A DNA stretch of 29,096 bases, from the NCBI GenBank assembly GCA_036897095.1, contig JAYMSP010001763.1, positions 1 to 29,096 on the forward strand, read 5' to 3'. This stretch comes from Plantago elongata. Lineage: Eukaryota; Streptophyta; Magnoliopsida; Lamiales; Plantaginaceae. Position 1 is the stretch's first letter; every line of letters begins with the position of its first letter. Shown piece after piece: positions 9,334-20,657 of this stretch. Under the pieces are notes generated by a model that worked only from the letters and a program-made list of their open reading frames with translations, made no database searches and was not told the DNA's origin. Made by a program: the position numbers and the translations under genes.

Positions 9334-12300
9334 AATGAGCAAGGAGAGCGAAGGGGTTAGACCATGTGACTGTTTGTTTTTTGAACAAGGTTAGGTTATG
9401 AATCAATTAGTTGTTGAGTGCGGTGCATCAGAACAATCGTAAGATATTGAATGTGTACCTCATAAATGAAATTTAGATGCAAGTATGTCTTATAAGAATT
9501 ATAAGTTAACAAGATTCAATGGTATGATGATCTTATTAGCTTGTCCTCTAAGGGTCAAGGTTGGGGGTTACCAACATCATTCGTCCCTCGGCCACTCCGA
9601 GCTAGAAGTAGAGAAACCCCTTGTTCCTAAGGTGGGCGATCCACACAACAGTTAACACTGGCTGTAGAAAACTAATATTTTCAAACTATTCAGCAGAATA
9701 TCCCATTGAATCAAGAAATTATATGTCAACGAGAAACAATACTCTATAGCACAACGAAATACCTAGACGTGCAAAAACTCACATATTCCACTACAATCAA
9801 ATGGCCAGATCTCTACCACACTTTCCATTGCCTTAGTACATCAAAATGATACAAACTTTCTGACTTGAGGAAATTTAAAACTAGATCTCCCTCTTTTACT
9901 CTTTCAGTTAAAGTTTTGATGTTGCAAGAATTTTCACATATATGCATGGATTGGCAAGATTGAATGGAAATTGAACATGATATTGGCACGGCTCAATCAA
10001 ACTAAAGAACACAATTCTTGGGAAATTTGATTTCATTGAGCCGTTCCAACATCGTTGCATATACGTAGCTCAAATTTTTCCACTTATCGAAAAATAAATA
10101 ATTACATACACAAATAGAGGAAAAGTATGACAATACCTTCATGTGCGTAACTCTCTCTTTCCCCGACTCAAAACCAAGATATATAATTTGGTTGATAGAA
10201 AATGAGAATGGAAGAGTATATGAGAGAAAATTTGTTGATGAAATGTGGAAGACCTTAATTTTGTTTTGTGAATATATACAAATAATATGTCTTTGGTGTT
10301 GTGTCTATATATATATATATAATTCAACGGGGACAAAACATATTGCATATATTATATTTAATATATAAATATATAGTGGTTGATGAAATATATTACTTAC
10401 TAGTATTAATTATTAATTGGACCTACGTACTATTTGTTGTGTCGATAGGAAAACAAAAGTATCTAAAAAGGATGTCTTTTTCTATAAAATTTCAATAACA
10501 AATTTTAATTGCTCTACTTTTAGCTAGGTGATTTGCCAGCTCGGAAAACCTGAATTTAACACGTAAAGTTAATCATCATTGGCATCATCATTAGGTCATA
10601 GACAAAAATTAGCTTAATAGTATAATTCTCTAAAGATAAGTTTAAAAGTCCTACTTTCTTATTTTGGACTCTGGCTTGCTGGCTTATAAGTTGTTACTTG
10701 TGCGCACTTTATAACGCATGGATTAAAAGTTATTCGGAACGAAAGAAATGTTACATTGAGATTACAAGTTCATTATGTCACACACATTTGAAAGTTTTAA
10801 AACATATGTTACTGTTGTTAAGTTCAATATATTCTTGATCAATTCATCGCAAACAAGCCTATAAAATAGATTCAACTAAAATGTGATATGCACACTTGTT
10901 TTTTAATTTGTAGAATTATTGGTGTTTCTCAATAATCATTGCAACCGTGCCATTACTTTAAAGATCACTACTCATTCCTACTTTTGTTTGAATTGAGTAG
11001 ATTGTTTGTTGGTGCATGAAATGGATGAGAAATAAGTCAATAATTGAACGCATTAAAATCAAATTCCACATTAGAAATTTCATCATGAAAAAGTATGATA
11101 ATGGACGGAATAATATTTTAAATATAACGTCTTATACAATATTAAAAATGTTTTATTAATATCGTCAATTGCTATTTTTATATGGATATGGCATGATATT
11201 TTAGTAAAAATACATACTAATATTTATGAGTTAGAATTTATAATTATATATAATCATATTCATTCATTTTTAATCGTTTTCGCAAAATTAAATACCTACT
11301 CATTAATAATTAATCGTACGCCTTTGCCTTTTTAGATTGAGTTCTGGTAAGATGCTTCCTTTACTTAGTGGTTGGAATAAGATTAACAAACTAATAATTG
11401 CGATATTACTCTATGCTTTAATTAAGTTGTCCACGAGTGAGACTAATATATAAGAGTATATAATTTGGTGAAACCGAATCTTTGAATGCACACGAACTAT
11501 TTCAAATTTTAAATTATGAAAATTAGGTTTTAGGACCTACTTGTAAGTTGTAAAAATATTTACTTTGCCAATAACATTGTTAGAATTCTTAACACACTCA
11601 CAATAATTTTGTTGGAAGTGACAAAGTAAATATGAGGGACCTAGATACGATGGCCGATATTTTTCAAGAGTATAAACATAACATTTTAAAAAAATATTAC
11701 TTATATTTTATAAAATGATTTTTTATATATTATCATATTGAATATTGTTTCGTATTATAAACTATTTTACATGTAAACATCGGTAGTTTAACAGAAAGCA
11801 TGAATATTGTTTATGAAAAACACAGTTTTATGTGTATGTATATTATCAATATTATTTGTAAAAACCTAATTTTCCTTACTCAAATTAATTATGTTTTTTC
11901 GTTCATTTTAATTAGTTCATTAATAAAGACGGTTTCAGTATACTTTAGAGTAATATAAATTATAGTATTTCTTTAGTAAAAGAAATTACGAAATGTTTAA
12001 CTAAAAAAAGGGACGGGGTGTGAATGAATTAACTTGTTCACAAACAAACTCATGACAAAGTTTGATCAAAGCTATGTTCGGGCTCGAGGTTGGTCAACTT
12101 AAGCAAACTCAACTTAGTTTTGAGCGTGTGATGAGTAGTACAAATGGTATAAAGCTCGACATGCCATGAGCAGCTTGCGAGCATATAAGTAAATACATCC
12201 ATTTATTTATTTATAATTGTTCTAAAACTCGATAAAGATAAACTTGTGATCGACTTGTAAACACAAACATGAGCTCGATAAAGTTCAAACTTAATTTGAA

Positions 12301-13347
12301 TCGGCTCATTCACGTATTCAAGACGAACCAAAAATTGTTAAGTACCTGTAATGTTTATTAGCAAACATTTTATGCATCACCATTCAATGCTTGTATGTTT
12401 ACTTGAAATCATATTTATTATAATACTATTGGCCGAAAGAGTTTCTCAATAAATTATTTATTTATTAATGGTAACCACTAATTATACTAAATAATGCTTG
12501 TGTTGCGATCATTTGGAAAGAGGGAGGAAAGGAGAGGGAGATAAATGTAAAATTTATAAATTTATGATGGACTTATAGTTTTGTAAAGTAGTCAATGTGC
12601 AAAGTCATTCCATATGTGAAAATATTCAATTTGTAAAGCTTTGTTTAGTTTTGTTGAAAAAGAAGGTTGATCTGCAATGCATAAACAAACAAGTAGGTCA
12701 AAGTACAGCATTTGAATCCTTCAATTCCAAGGTAATTTTAAGCCATTAGCCATCTCTCTCTGTGGAAAAGATAGAATTTTGGCAAATAGAAATAGATTAT
12801 CATTTATTGGTGGAGTTAGTTCACTAGAAAAAGTAAATAAATAATAATAGAGCATGTCTCTCAACTACCTGAGTACTGGCCACTTATGCTATTGCACCTT
12901 GCAATGCATTCCAGCTCACATCACCTCAATCATAATTATAAGGGTTCAAGTTCATACATTTTACATTTTACGAACCAACAAAAAAAAAATTGAATCCGGA
13001 ACAGAGGGAGCATAAGTTGCTGCAGGAGTCTAACAAACTCATATCCTTACTCTCATTGAGAAGGTTAGGCTACTCATATGGGTACATCAAAGAGTAAATT
13101 ATTGAGAAACAATTGCCACAGCGTAACAATTGTAATACAACACCAGAAGAAACAAAGATTGCTTAATACAAGCATATTCTCAATGGTTTCTACATGAAAT
13201 CATGAACACAAAAACTCAAAAGACAGGAATATCTCATTTCATATCTATTACTTGCATCACAAATCGGCTGGCCAATTCCCATGTCTGGAATTGTCGTGCA
13301 GTTGATTATTTCATTTCGAGAAAGAACAGTACATAGGCCTATAAACT
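9334..13347. other. AT-rich intergenic region without a supported gene
   Basis: I see no coding region, RNA gene or complete mobile element in these 4 kb. A short (AT)n run lies at about 10307-10322. A stretch near 9535-9655 is less AT-rich and open in one frame for about 40 codons, but is not recognisable. The part from 12050 to 12310 is a decayed dispersed repeat with GAGCTCGATAAAG-like words. It resembles the repeats at 780-1060, 6660-6960 and 24740-24900. A GGAACAGAGGGAG sequence near 12998 looks like a lone Stowaway end. The 3' UTR of the minus-strand gamma-CA-like gene must occupy the right edge. Confidence 0.6.
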
Positions 13348-16218
13348 TTAGATTGAAATACCGAGAGAAGCTTTCATCTTCTCGACTTCCAAATACACGG
13401 TCGAATAAGGTAGGTACTCAGAGAAGTACATTCGGCTCAAATCATGTATTGCTACTGCGAGTTTAGGGATCTCCACTGTCTCTTCATGGGACAAGGTCCT
13501 GACAAACTTGGCTGGATTTCCAGCCCAGAGCTCACCGGTCGGTATTCTCCTCCCTGGGGGCACCACAGACCCGGCCTCGAGGATTGAATGTGATTCGACC
13601 AATGAACCCTCCATTAGGATTGAATGCTGACCGATAATGCATTCAGGTTCAATTGTGCAGGATCGTAAAAGACTGTATGCACCGACTGTGACATATCTCT
13701 CAATTAATGTTTCCGCTGGCAACCCTGCATATAGAATAGACCAATTTCGTAACATGTCTCTACGTTATAAATCAATAGTATTATTCACTGCTACGAAGAC
13801 ATTCTTAAAGATTGGCATTGTCCATCAGATTTTGTTGACATAAAACGGAGATAATATGCAGAGTGTATAGACAAATAATTACTAGGATGGTCTCTATTGA
13901 AATTTAGCTGCACGAAAGCATTTAGGCACATTGCATCTACAAGTATCAATACTCAAATAAAATACTCTGCTAGTATTATCCACATTAGCTAATGCTATAA
14001 TATTTTCCACTTTTTGGTTGATTCAGTAGAAGAGAGCATTAAGCGACGCGGATAGCTGGTTGGAAAAATCCTGATCTACTGATTAAGATTAAAGACCAAT
14101 CGCACAACTACATGGACTGGACTAGCGGAGCAATGTTGTGATCTATGACCATCAATCATCCGGTTGCTCCACTTTATATCTATAGTGAGAGATGGAGACT
14201 CTTTTTAACAAGCCAATGAGTTTAGAATTGATCTATAGGCCTCGAGCTAGGCTTATTTACTTGAACCCGTGCATTCTAGAAATAATGATATATGAATTTG
14301 AGATGCTGCAAGCATCACAGGACCCCTCCTATATGATTCGATGGGTCTGAAAATGCTAATTAAATACCCTCATACAGATTTACTTAATAAAGCTGACAAA
14401 TGCTTGTTCTTTCATTAAGTCAGTCATTGCAAATGCAAAGCAATGGTCGTGCTAAGTCGTATTTGCTGTAATCTCTCTTGTTGCAAGTTTGAGTCACATC
14501 ATTCGAAAAATATGTTAGCAAGTGTCTGAAGTAGGCCGTGGAGCTAATATACAATTTACTGCCTGAGCTCTTAATAAAATATGCAAAGTTCTTATCAGAT
14601 TATGCTTCAGGTCTATCTCCAACTAAATCAAAGTTTGAGGGTTGCATATGAAGATTCTAGATCCAAATATCACAGTATACTCCATGCTAAGAAGTAAACG
14701 CACGTCTCTAGATCCCGTCTCAATTCATTAAATTTTCAGAGTCAATGGCAAATCTCACATCATCAGAGTGAATTATAAAAGATTAGAATGAGTTACTACA
14801 CAACAACAAATGTTGCAGGTCAGAGAGACAAACTCATTTTCAACTTCCTAATTTCTTCTTCAACACGCACATAAGTGTAGTGTGCAACACACATAAGCTG
14901 ATATTACTATTGCAAGACAAATAGAACCCTTCAGCAATCTATAATCTAAAAAGAACCACCTAAAATACTATTTCCTCCCAATTTGAGCAGATTTAATTCT
15001 CACAAGAATGTTCTACTTCAGAATTCCGATGTAAACAATACTACCTGAACTACAAGTGTACAACATATTAGAATAAGTTACACAACAATGATTTCGCAGG
15101 TCAGAGAGACAAACTCATCTTCAACTTCCTCATTTCTACTCCAACACATACATAATTAAACTATAGGACAGTCCCCCCCCCCCCCCCCCAAACTCCAAAA
15201 AAAAGCACAATACTGTATACTATGCAATACGCATAAGCACATTTTACTGTACCGAGACAGATAGATTCCTTCAGCAATCTACAATCGAAAAGGAACCAAC
15301 TAAAAAAAAAACTTTCTCCTCCCAATTTGAGCTGGTATAATAAACACAAGAACATTCTACTTCCGAATTCCAATGTAACAATACTACAATGTCATAAACA
15401 TTACTCCCCTAATCCAAAGACCAAACTAAAAGGCTATGTCTCCCAATTCGAGCATTCGTAATTCTCACAAGAACATTCTACTTCAGAATTCCAGTGTAAC
15501 AATACTACTAGTATATCATAAAGAACACTCCCCCAAATTAAAAAAGCTAATTACAACAATTCGAGCTCATGTAATACTCACGAAAACATCGAAATTCAGA
15601 ATTCCGATGTAACGATACGACTATATCATAAACATTACTCCCCTAATCGAAAGATCAAACTAAAAAAAAACTATTTACTCCCAATTCGAGCTGATGCAAT
15701 TCTCACAAGAACAACCTACTCTAGCACAAAATTGCTAACATTCTACTAATTTACTCCCCTAATCCAAATACCAAATCTCCAATTCGTACAACAATCAATG
15801 CAGTAGGTACAAACCAAACAAAAACCTAACCTGTAGGAGAAGACCCAGCGGCATGAACCACACACTTCTCCTGCACATTGGAACTAAATCCAACACTGAT
15901 CTTATTCAAATCACCTCGCATAACGGCACCGTTCCACACAGAGGCACCATCCCAAACAAAGACCTGGCCGGCCAAAACAACATTGGGAGCCACGTAGGCG
16001 TCAACGGCGATCATAGGTTCCCACTGACCGAGAGGAATGGATCTCCTCTGGCCCCTGTAGTCCCATTTCACCCGATCCGGTGATTCGGTGATAATCGGAG
16101 CCGGTGGGGCCGGGTTTGGGGCGGCTTTGGCGACTTCTGTGGAGAAGGCACGGGTAGGGAGGGTGGTGGAGAGGGTTCGGGGTAGTATTCGCCGGGATAG
16201 TCTGGCTAGTGTTGCCAT
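13348..16218 (-). CDS. GAMMACAL: Mitochondrial gamma-carbonic-anhydrase-like protein (complex I)
   Basis: Exon 1 is 16218-15831 and exon 2 is 13724-13348, joined through CTACAG|GTTAGG and TATGCAG|GG into 254 residues, close to the roughly 256 of Arabidopsis gamma-CAL proteins. Family members form the matrix-exposed carbonic anhydrase domain of plant complex I with gamma-CA subunits. Residues 1-27 are an Arg/Ser/Thr-rich presequence. The left-handed beta-helix hexapeptide region follows (DRVKWDYRGQRRSIPLGQW, then VAPNVVLAGQV) and an alpha-helical C-terminus (YSTVYLEVEKMKASLGISI). As in other gamma-CAL proteins, the zinc-ligand histidines are only partly kept: VVHAA retains one (H122), while VTVGAYSLLRSC has Ala and Arg where active gamma-CAs have His. 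Residue 125 is Gly where the Arabidopsis proteins I recall have Trp. CAL1 and CAL2 cannot be told apart. Confidence 0.95.
13725..15830 (-). repeat. Intron of gamma-CAL built from nested tandem repeats
   Basis: The 2.1-kb intron contains a large imperfect direct duplication. The first unit is about 14783-15055 and the second about 15067-15390, both starting ATTAGAATRAGTTAC and including GCAGGTCAGAGAGACAAACTCAT. Overlapping and continuing this, a roughly 110-125-bp unit is repeated about five times between 14980 and 15780. Each unit starts with CCAATTYGAGC, followed by TTCTCACAAGAACATTCTAC and TCAGAATTCCRRTGTAAC. The second large unit carries a 17-base C run (15173-15189). The left half of the intron (13725-14780) shows nothing recognisable. 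Confidence 0.75.
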
Positions 16219-16333
16219 TGTTGGTTGGTTTCTCTCTCTATGGCTGATTGGAATTTGCAGAAAAGGGGAAGGAACTCACCGGAAAATAGAGCTGGTGATG
16301 ATGACTGACACCGTGAGTCCTTTCATTCGTTAA

Positions 16334-16368
16334 TGGGCTCAAATTGGACCGAGACACGAATATGGGCC
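16334..16368 (-). promoter_or_regulatory. Two site II-type elements upstream of gamma-CAL
   Basis: TGGGCT at 16334-16339 and TGGGCC at 16363-16368 lie 116-150 bp upstream of the gamma-CAL ATG (16218). TGGGCY site II motifs, often paired, are common in promoters of plant nuclear genes for mitochondrial respiratory proteins and are bound by TCP factors. The assignment rests on motif, pairing and position only. Confidence 0.45.
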
Positions 16369-16712
16369 GGAACTATAGAATGGATTATTCGATGGAAAAA
16401 TTCTAGTCAAAGATCCACTTACACTAGGTATTATAAAAAAAATTTTGATATATATCAATAAGTCTTGAGTTAATGTTATAACTCATCAAGTTATGAGTTT
16501 ATTTGAATTAAAATGTGAGGAGGGCTATCGGCATGTGATGAATTCTTCTTCAGTCACGGAGTACTCATGGTGAAGCTAAGTTGTAATACAAAATAGACGA
16601 ATATAGTAAATATAATGTGGTGTGTTGTTGTTTCATATAATTAAATTTATTTGTAGGTGTAATGGTGTACAATCTTTTTACTCTCAGTAGCATAATAGAT
16701 ATTTCATGTGAG

Positions 16713-16806
16713 CGTAAAAGGCGTTGCAATACTCTTCCAAAACGATTTTGACAATATAACGTAAAAGGCGTTGCAATACTCTTCCAAAACGATTTTGACA
16801 ATATAA
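16713..16806. repeat. Perfect 47-bp tandem duplication
   Basis: The unit at 16713-16759, starting CGTAAAAGGCGTTGCAATAC, is repeated without a mismatch at 16760-16806. Perfect identity implies a recent slippage or duplication. No gene lies in 16400-17033. From about 16819 (TACTCTTTTCGTTTCG) the sequence resembles the left end of a decayed Stowaway-type MITE. Confidence 0.9.
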
Positions 16807-17033
16807 CACCATTTCATATACTCTTTTCGTTTCGAAAAACTTCATACGTTTATCATTTATAGTCGTGTCACCAAACTTAATACGTTACTTAAAATGGAAA
16901 GTACCCCACATCAAACAAATAATAATCTATCTTACTCTTTTCATCAACTTACAACGACGATCCGAATTACGTAGTTTTTTATCTGACCTCTGATCCTCCG
17001 CTTATGTGCTCTTTGTCTCAACCTCTGCCAATC

Positions 17034-20000
17034 ATGACCGACGTCGATACCAAATTTGGAGCTAGAAATGCTACATTGTCTTCTGGTCCAGTATTTTTTT
17101 GTGCCTATTTTGACATGAAATTATCTGTGATATGCTTAGTTCGTTGTATTTTGAGATGCTATATATATATGGCTTGGGGGTTTAGAGTTAACTTTATTTA
17201 CTATCTAATCAGAATTGCGTTAGTTAGAACTTAAATGAATATGTTACTGTGAATTTAATGTTGCAAGGTGATAAGGACCAATTGTGGTCATGAGTGGTTG
17301 GATAGTGTTAACTGGTCATGTTGATGAATGAGATAAGGTGATAACGCCTTCAAGAATTTTTTGCTGGTCAGGTGAATTGTGATTATAAAGAAGTGGAGCT
17401 TGCTTATTCTGCTTTTCAAAATGAGGTATGTCAAGTTTATGCATGAAGTATAATCAATTTTTTTTAAGTTATGATCTAGCTTTCTCGGATATCAATTTCT
17501 AAATTTGTTCTTTCAAGGTGAGCAACTCTTTGCTATTGAATTATAAAACTAATATCTGCTCATTCGGACAGTTTGATATGCTGCAAGAAGAAATCCAGAA
17601 TATTGTTAAAAAGGTCTTTTTTTTCATCCTTTTTGCATAGTCTGCATTGAGAAATTGATTTTTCAGGATTTTAACAGATTCAGCTGTGACTTATTAATTG
17701 CACATACTTATGGTATCCTAAATTGGTATTATAGCTCCAACATGCTAACCGGAGTTTGGAAGAAGCTGAAGCAAGAATTAAAGAGCTTGAGAAACAAGTT
17801 GGTATTGTAAATCTTGAAGTGGCATCCCCAATCAGCGACAATAAAAGCCAAATTTTTATTTGTAATTGTTGTGTTTTGGCATAAAGTTTACCTTTTAACA
17901 CTCCCTATATCTTATTTTTTTCAAGCAACACAGAGAGATGGGGAAGCTAAGGTGAATAACAAAGGGGGTTCTCCACAAAGTACTATAGACGGCAGGAAAC
18001 TACCCATTGAAATCGAGCCTGAGATGCTGAAAATTCTTTGCACAATATATTCTAGAATCCGGACTCTTGATCCACCATTATACGTCGTTAAGGTTGCATC
18101 GTCTACTGCCACACCACTAAGGGAAGAATTAGCTTGTGATGAGTATATTGAAGTTCCTAGCTATTCTCCATTGTCCAAAAATGTTAGTGTTTCTACTTTT
18201 ATTCTATTCCATGTAATTTGTGTTGATGTTTTGTTTAGGCTACATGGATTCAATGATTTTTGTCTAATGATACACCTTCAATGATTATACAGATTATGAC
18301 TAGAATAAAACAAAACCAAATAGCTTTTCTACATTACTTAAAATGGTCTATATGACTAGTTCAATGATTACATCATAAACATCACTTCATATGGATAAGT
18401 GGTAATGTTTTTTTTGTAATCAACCCAACCATTTATATAGTTGAGTCCAAAAGATACAAGAAGGATTTTTCTTTCCAACCAACAAGATCTAGTATCCAAT
18501 GTCTGAGATCAGACTCTCCAGGTCTGGATTATCATGCACATTTTGCCCTTTTTCTGTTAGTAATCCATGCATTCCTTCAGTACCAATATTGAATCAACCT
18601 CGAGAAATTTTGGTAAAGTCTCTGCCCTCATGAGTTTCTCTTTGTCAATGTGTAAAATATTATAGTCATTGTGACCTCTTCTTTTCATGATCTCTATCAA
18701 GCAACTTTGATATGACAAAAAGACATTGTTTAGTTTCCAGTCTTCCAACTCTTGAAAAGCAAGTTCTACTTGCTTAATTAGCATATCCATATTGTATGTT
18801 GCCTTCTTGAGTTGCAATGATTGCAAAGCTCTAAACCAGCCTAAATCATTAACATTTGTATGTGGGGAGTTCGGAGGCTGGCTAATTAGGTGGATGTTAA
18901 ATCCATCTGAGCTTACTACTCTTCTGAAATCTGGATCATTATCTGATATATCAGGCTTCACATTGTCTTCTTGAATGTAAATGCCTTTGCTACGATGTGC
19001 ATTCCACTTGGCTTTGATAGCGGGAACAATCTGATTATTGAGTAAAATAGAAAGCTAATTCGTTATGTAACTACAAATAACTTGCATGTTTAGAAAAATC
19101 TGATTTTTGGATCAAATACATATTTATTTTCAGCAATTTAACATTATATATGTTCATGTTGTCATACAATCATCATATTTATTTACAACATAGAGTTAGT
19201 ACACTTACCTGATTGACTAGGAATTCTCGGATGACATTTCTAGTCACTGATTCAATTGGCTTCACTTCCATAATCTCCCTTTGCCTTTTTTGCTGTTTCG
19301 TTTTGCTGGTGCAAGTTTTGTAAATGCAAACATGCCAATTTTTCCATCCCAAATACATGTACCATCAGCTGCATAATGTGGTCTACCAACAGCACACTCA
19401 AACATAACCTTTGCCAAAAATCTTTTGTTTGTGCAAGTCCTATGTGGTGCAGTTTTGTCAGGAGTTTTATAATAGTGTTCAGTTTGTCTACTTATATAGA
19501 ACCACTTCTCATCGATATGTATAATATTCTCCATGCTTTCAAACCTTATGATGTTGAGTTGTCTATCATAATGTAACAAGGACAAACTAAATTCTAACCT
19601 TAGCAATTTAGCTTCATCAGTTAGATAAGGCTTCATGGCATTTGAATGTGGTTTGATTTCCTTAGCTTTCACCCACCTTGCTACTGTACTCTTGCTAACT
19701 TCAAGTACTTCAGTCGCTGCTTTAATTGTGTTTCTTTCTTCCCAAGGAGCTGCCTTGAGCTTTTCAACATCCAAAGTCACTTTGTTTGTTCTTGCTTTCC
19801 CGAGCTTGTTAGATGAAATGTTTATTGGTTTACCTTCATCCATTTGTCTCTTTGATGCAGCTCAAATATATTTGACGGTCTGCCTGTCCACATTGAACAT
19901 AGTGGCAGCCTCCGCAATTTTGCCCCGAGCCGGAACATGTGCGTCAAATGGAGCAGCAGGAACACTTGGATGTGGAAGCTTTTTACAGTTTGCTAACAGA

Positions 20001-20657
20001 AATTGAACCAATCTGTTCTTATCTTCAAGGGATAGAAAAGTTCTTTTTCTATTGGAACTCATTTCTAAAAGCAGGTGTTTAGGCTATGTAACTTTTTGTG
20101 TATTATGGTGGTTGTATATATATGAATATGTATATTTTAACTTGTGATGTAAATTTTTTTTTAACTTGTGATGTTAATATTTTTTTTACTTTTTTTTTGT
20201 ATTTTTTTTTTTTTTTGGTGGGGGGGGGGGGGGAGATGCAATTGTAATTTGGTGGGAATGAAATAGTAATTTTGGGGGGAGTAAAACTGTAATTTGAATT
20301 TCGAAATCTGTAATTCATGTCAGTGTCAAAAATTTATAATTTAAACTTTTTTTATTTTATGTATTTTCCTCCATAAATAGAATTTCGGAGGGAGTCACTA
20401 GTATTTAATCAAATGCTAATTACCTCCATTATTTTATTTAGTTTTTTATTATTTTAGTTTTTTTACTATTTCCTATAAAACTGCATGCTAATTTTAACGT
20501 AATAAGTTCTTCGAGATGGAGAGAGTAATAAATATTATGCAAAAGGGCTAGTGAAGGTGTTTTGTTGCAGGGCCCACTAGGTTCTCGAGCTTTTTTGCCC
20601 TGTGTTATTCCACAACATTCCTCACAAACAATAAAACGAAGCCGTCAAGAGGTGTAA
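17034..20657 (+). CDS. Unidentified small coiled-coil protein, five to six exons
   Basis: I do not recognise the family. Five exons can be read with good splice sites, and every exon is phase 0: 17372-17425, 17572-17613, 17735-17797, 17934-18182, 20571-20657. A first exon at 17034-17090 (ATG to CCA|GTATTT) would also be phase 0 but is tentative. The product would be about 183 residues. The middle exons give a charged helical, coiled-coil-like stretch (FDMLQEEIQNIVKK, then ANRSLEEAEARIKELEKQ). A Pro/Ile-rich part follows (KLPIEIEPEMLKILCTIYSR, DEYIEVPSYSPLSKN). The end is basic (SSQTIKRSRQEV), possibly nuclear. The last intron is 2.4 kb because an antisense mariner-like element sits in it. Uniform phase and an open frame through all exons argue for a real gene, not a chance pattern. 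Confidence 0.55.
18557..20062 (-). pseudogene. Plant mariner-like element transposase (D39D), lightly decayed
   Basis: This is a Tc1/mariner-superfamily transposase of the plant MLE type, which cuts and pastes DNA at TA targets. The N-terminal helix-turn-helix part is encoded from 20062 (FLSLEDKNRLVQFLLANC; later VSKSTVARWVKAKEI). The first catalytic Asp lies in HIDEKWFYI, the second in IQEDNVKPDI, and the third in NVNDLGWF, 39 residues after the second, matching D39D. An intron is apparent at 19208-19031 (CAG|GTAAGT to AATCAG), splicing FLVNQ to IVPAIKAKW in frame. Two lesions are visible: an in-frame stop at 19864-19862 where the family has Trp, and a frameshift near the A run at about 19277-19290. 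The C-terminus (18961-18557) is intact. It lies antisense within the last intron of the coiled-coil gene. Confidence 0.9.
18557..20394 (-). mobile_element. Mariner-like element body with one recognisable terminal repeat
   Basis: The 5' end of the element is probably at 20394. Read on the minus strand it starts CTCCCTCCGAAATTC, the usual plant MLE/Stowaway terminus. The flanking TA has become TC or is lost. I could not find the matching inverted repeat downstream of the transposase (18190-18556), so the other end is truncated or too diverged. A T-rich tract followed by 14 G (20220-20233) lies in the 5' untranslated part. A second possible Stowaway end (GATGGAGAGAGTA, to 20528) lies just outside. 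Confidence 0.6.

Noticed and set aside
10139-10498. Overlapping ORFs of 65-75 codons
   Set aside because: Translations are dominated by I/Y/K from AT-rich DNA including an (AT)n run, typical of chance frames.
14815-15240. CRISPR-like array
   Set aside because: The repeats are long, imperfect and directly adjacent, without unique spacers, inside a plant intron.
4099-16218. SURF1 and gamma-CAL as a functional mitochondrial gene cluster
   Set aside because: They are more than 7 kb apart on opposite strands with a retrotransposon remnant between. Shared location alone is not evidence of a cluster.
15853-16333. Plus-strand ORFs opposite gamma-CAL exon 1
   Set aside because: They are antisense shadows of the clearly conserved exon.
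19376-20006. Plus-strand ORFs of 66 and 123 codons
   Set aside because: They are antisense shadows of the mariner-like transposase.
20103-20318. Minus-strand Lys/Pro-rich ORF
   Set aside because: It is a translation of the T-run and G-run tract in the element's 5' part.
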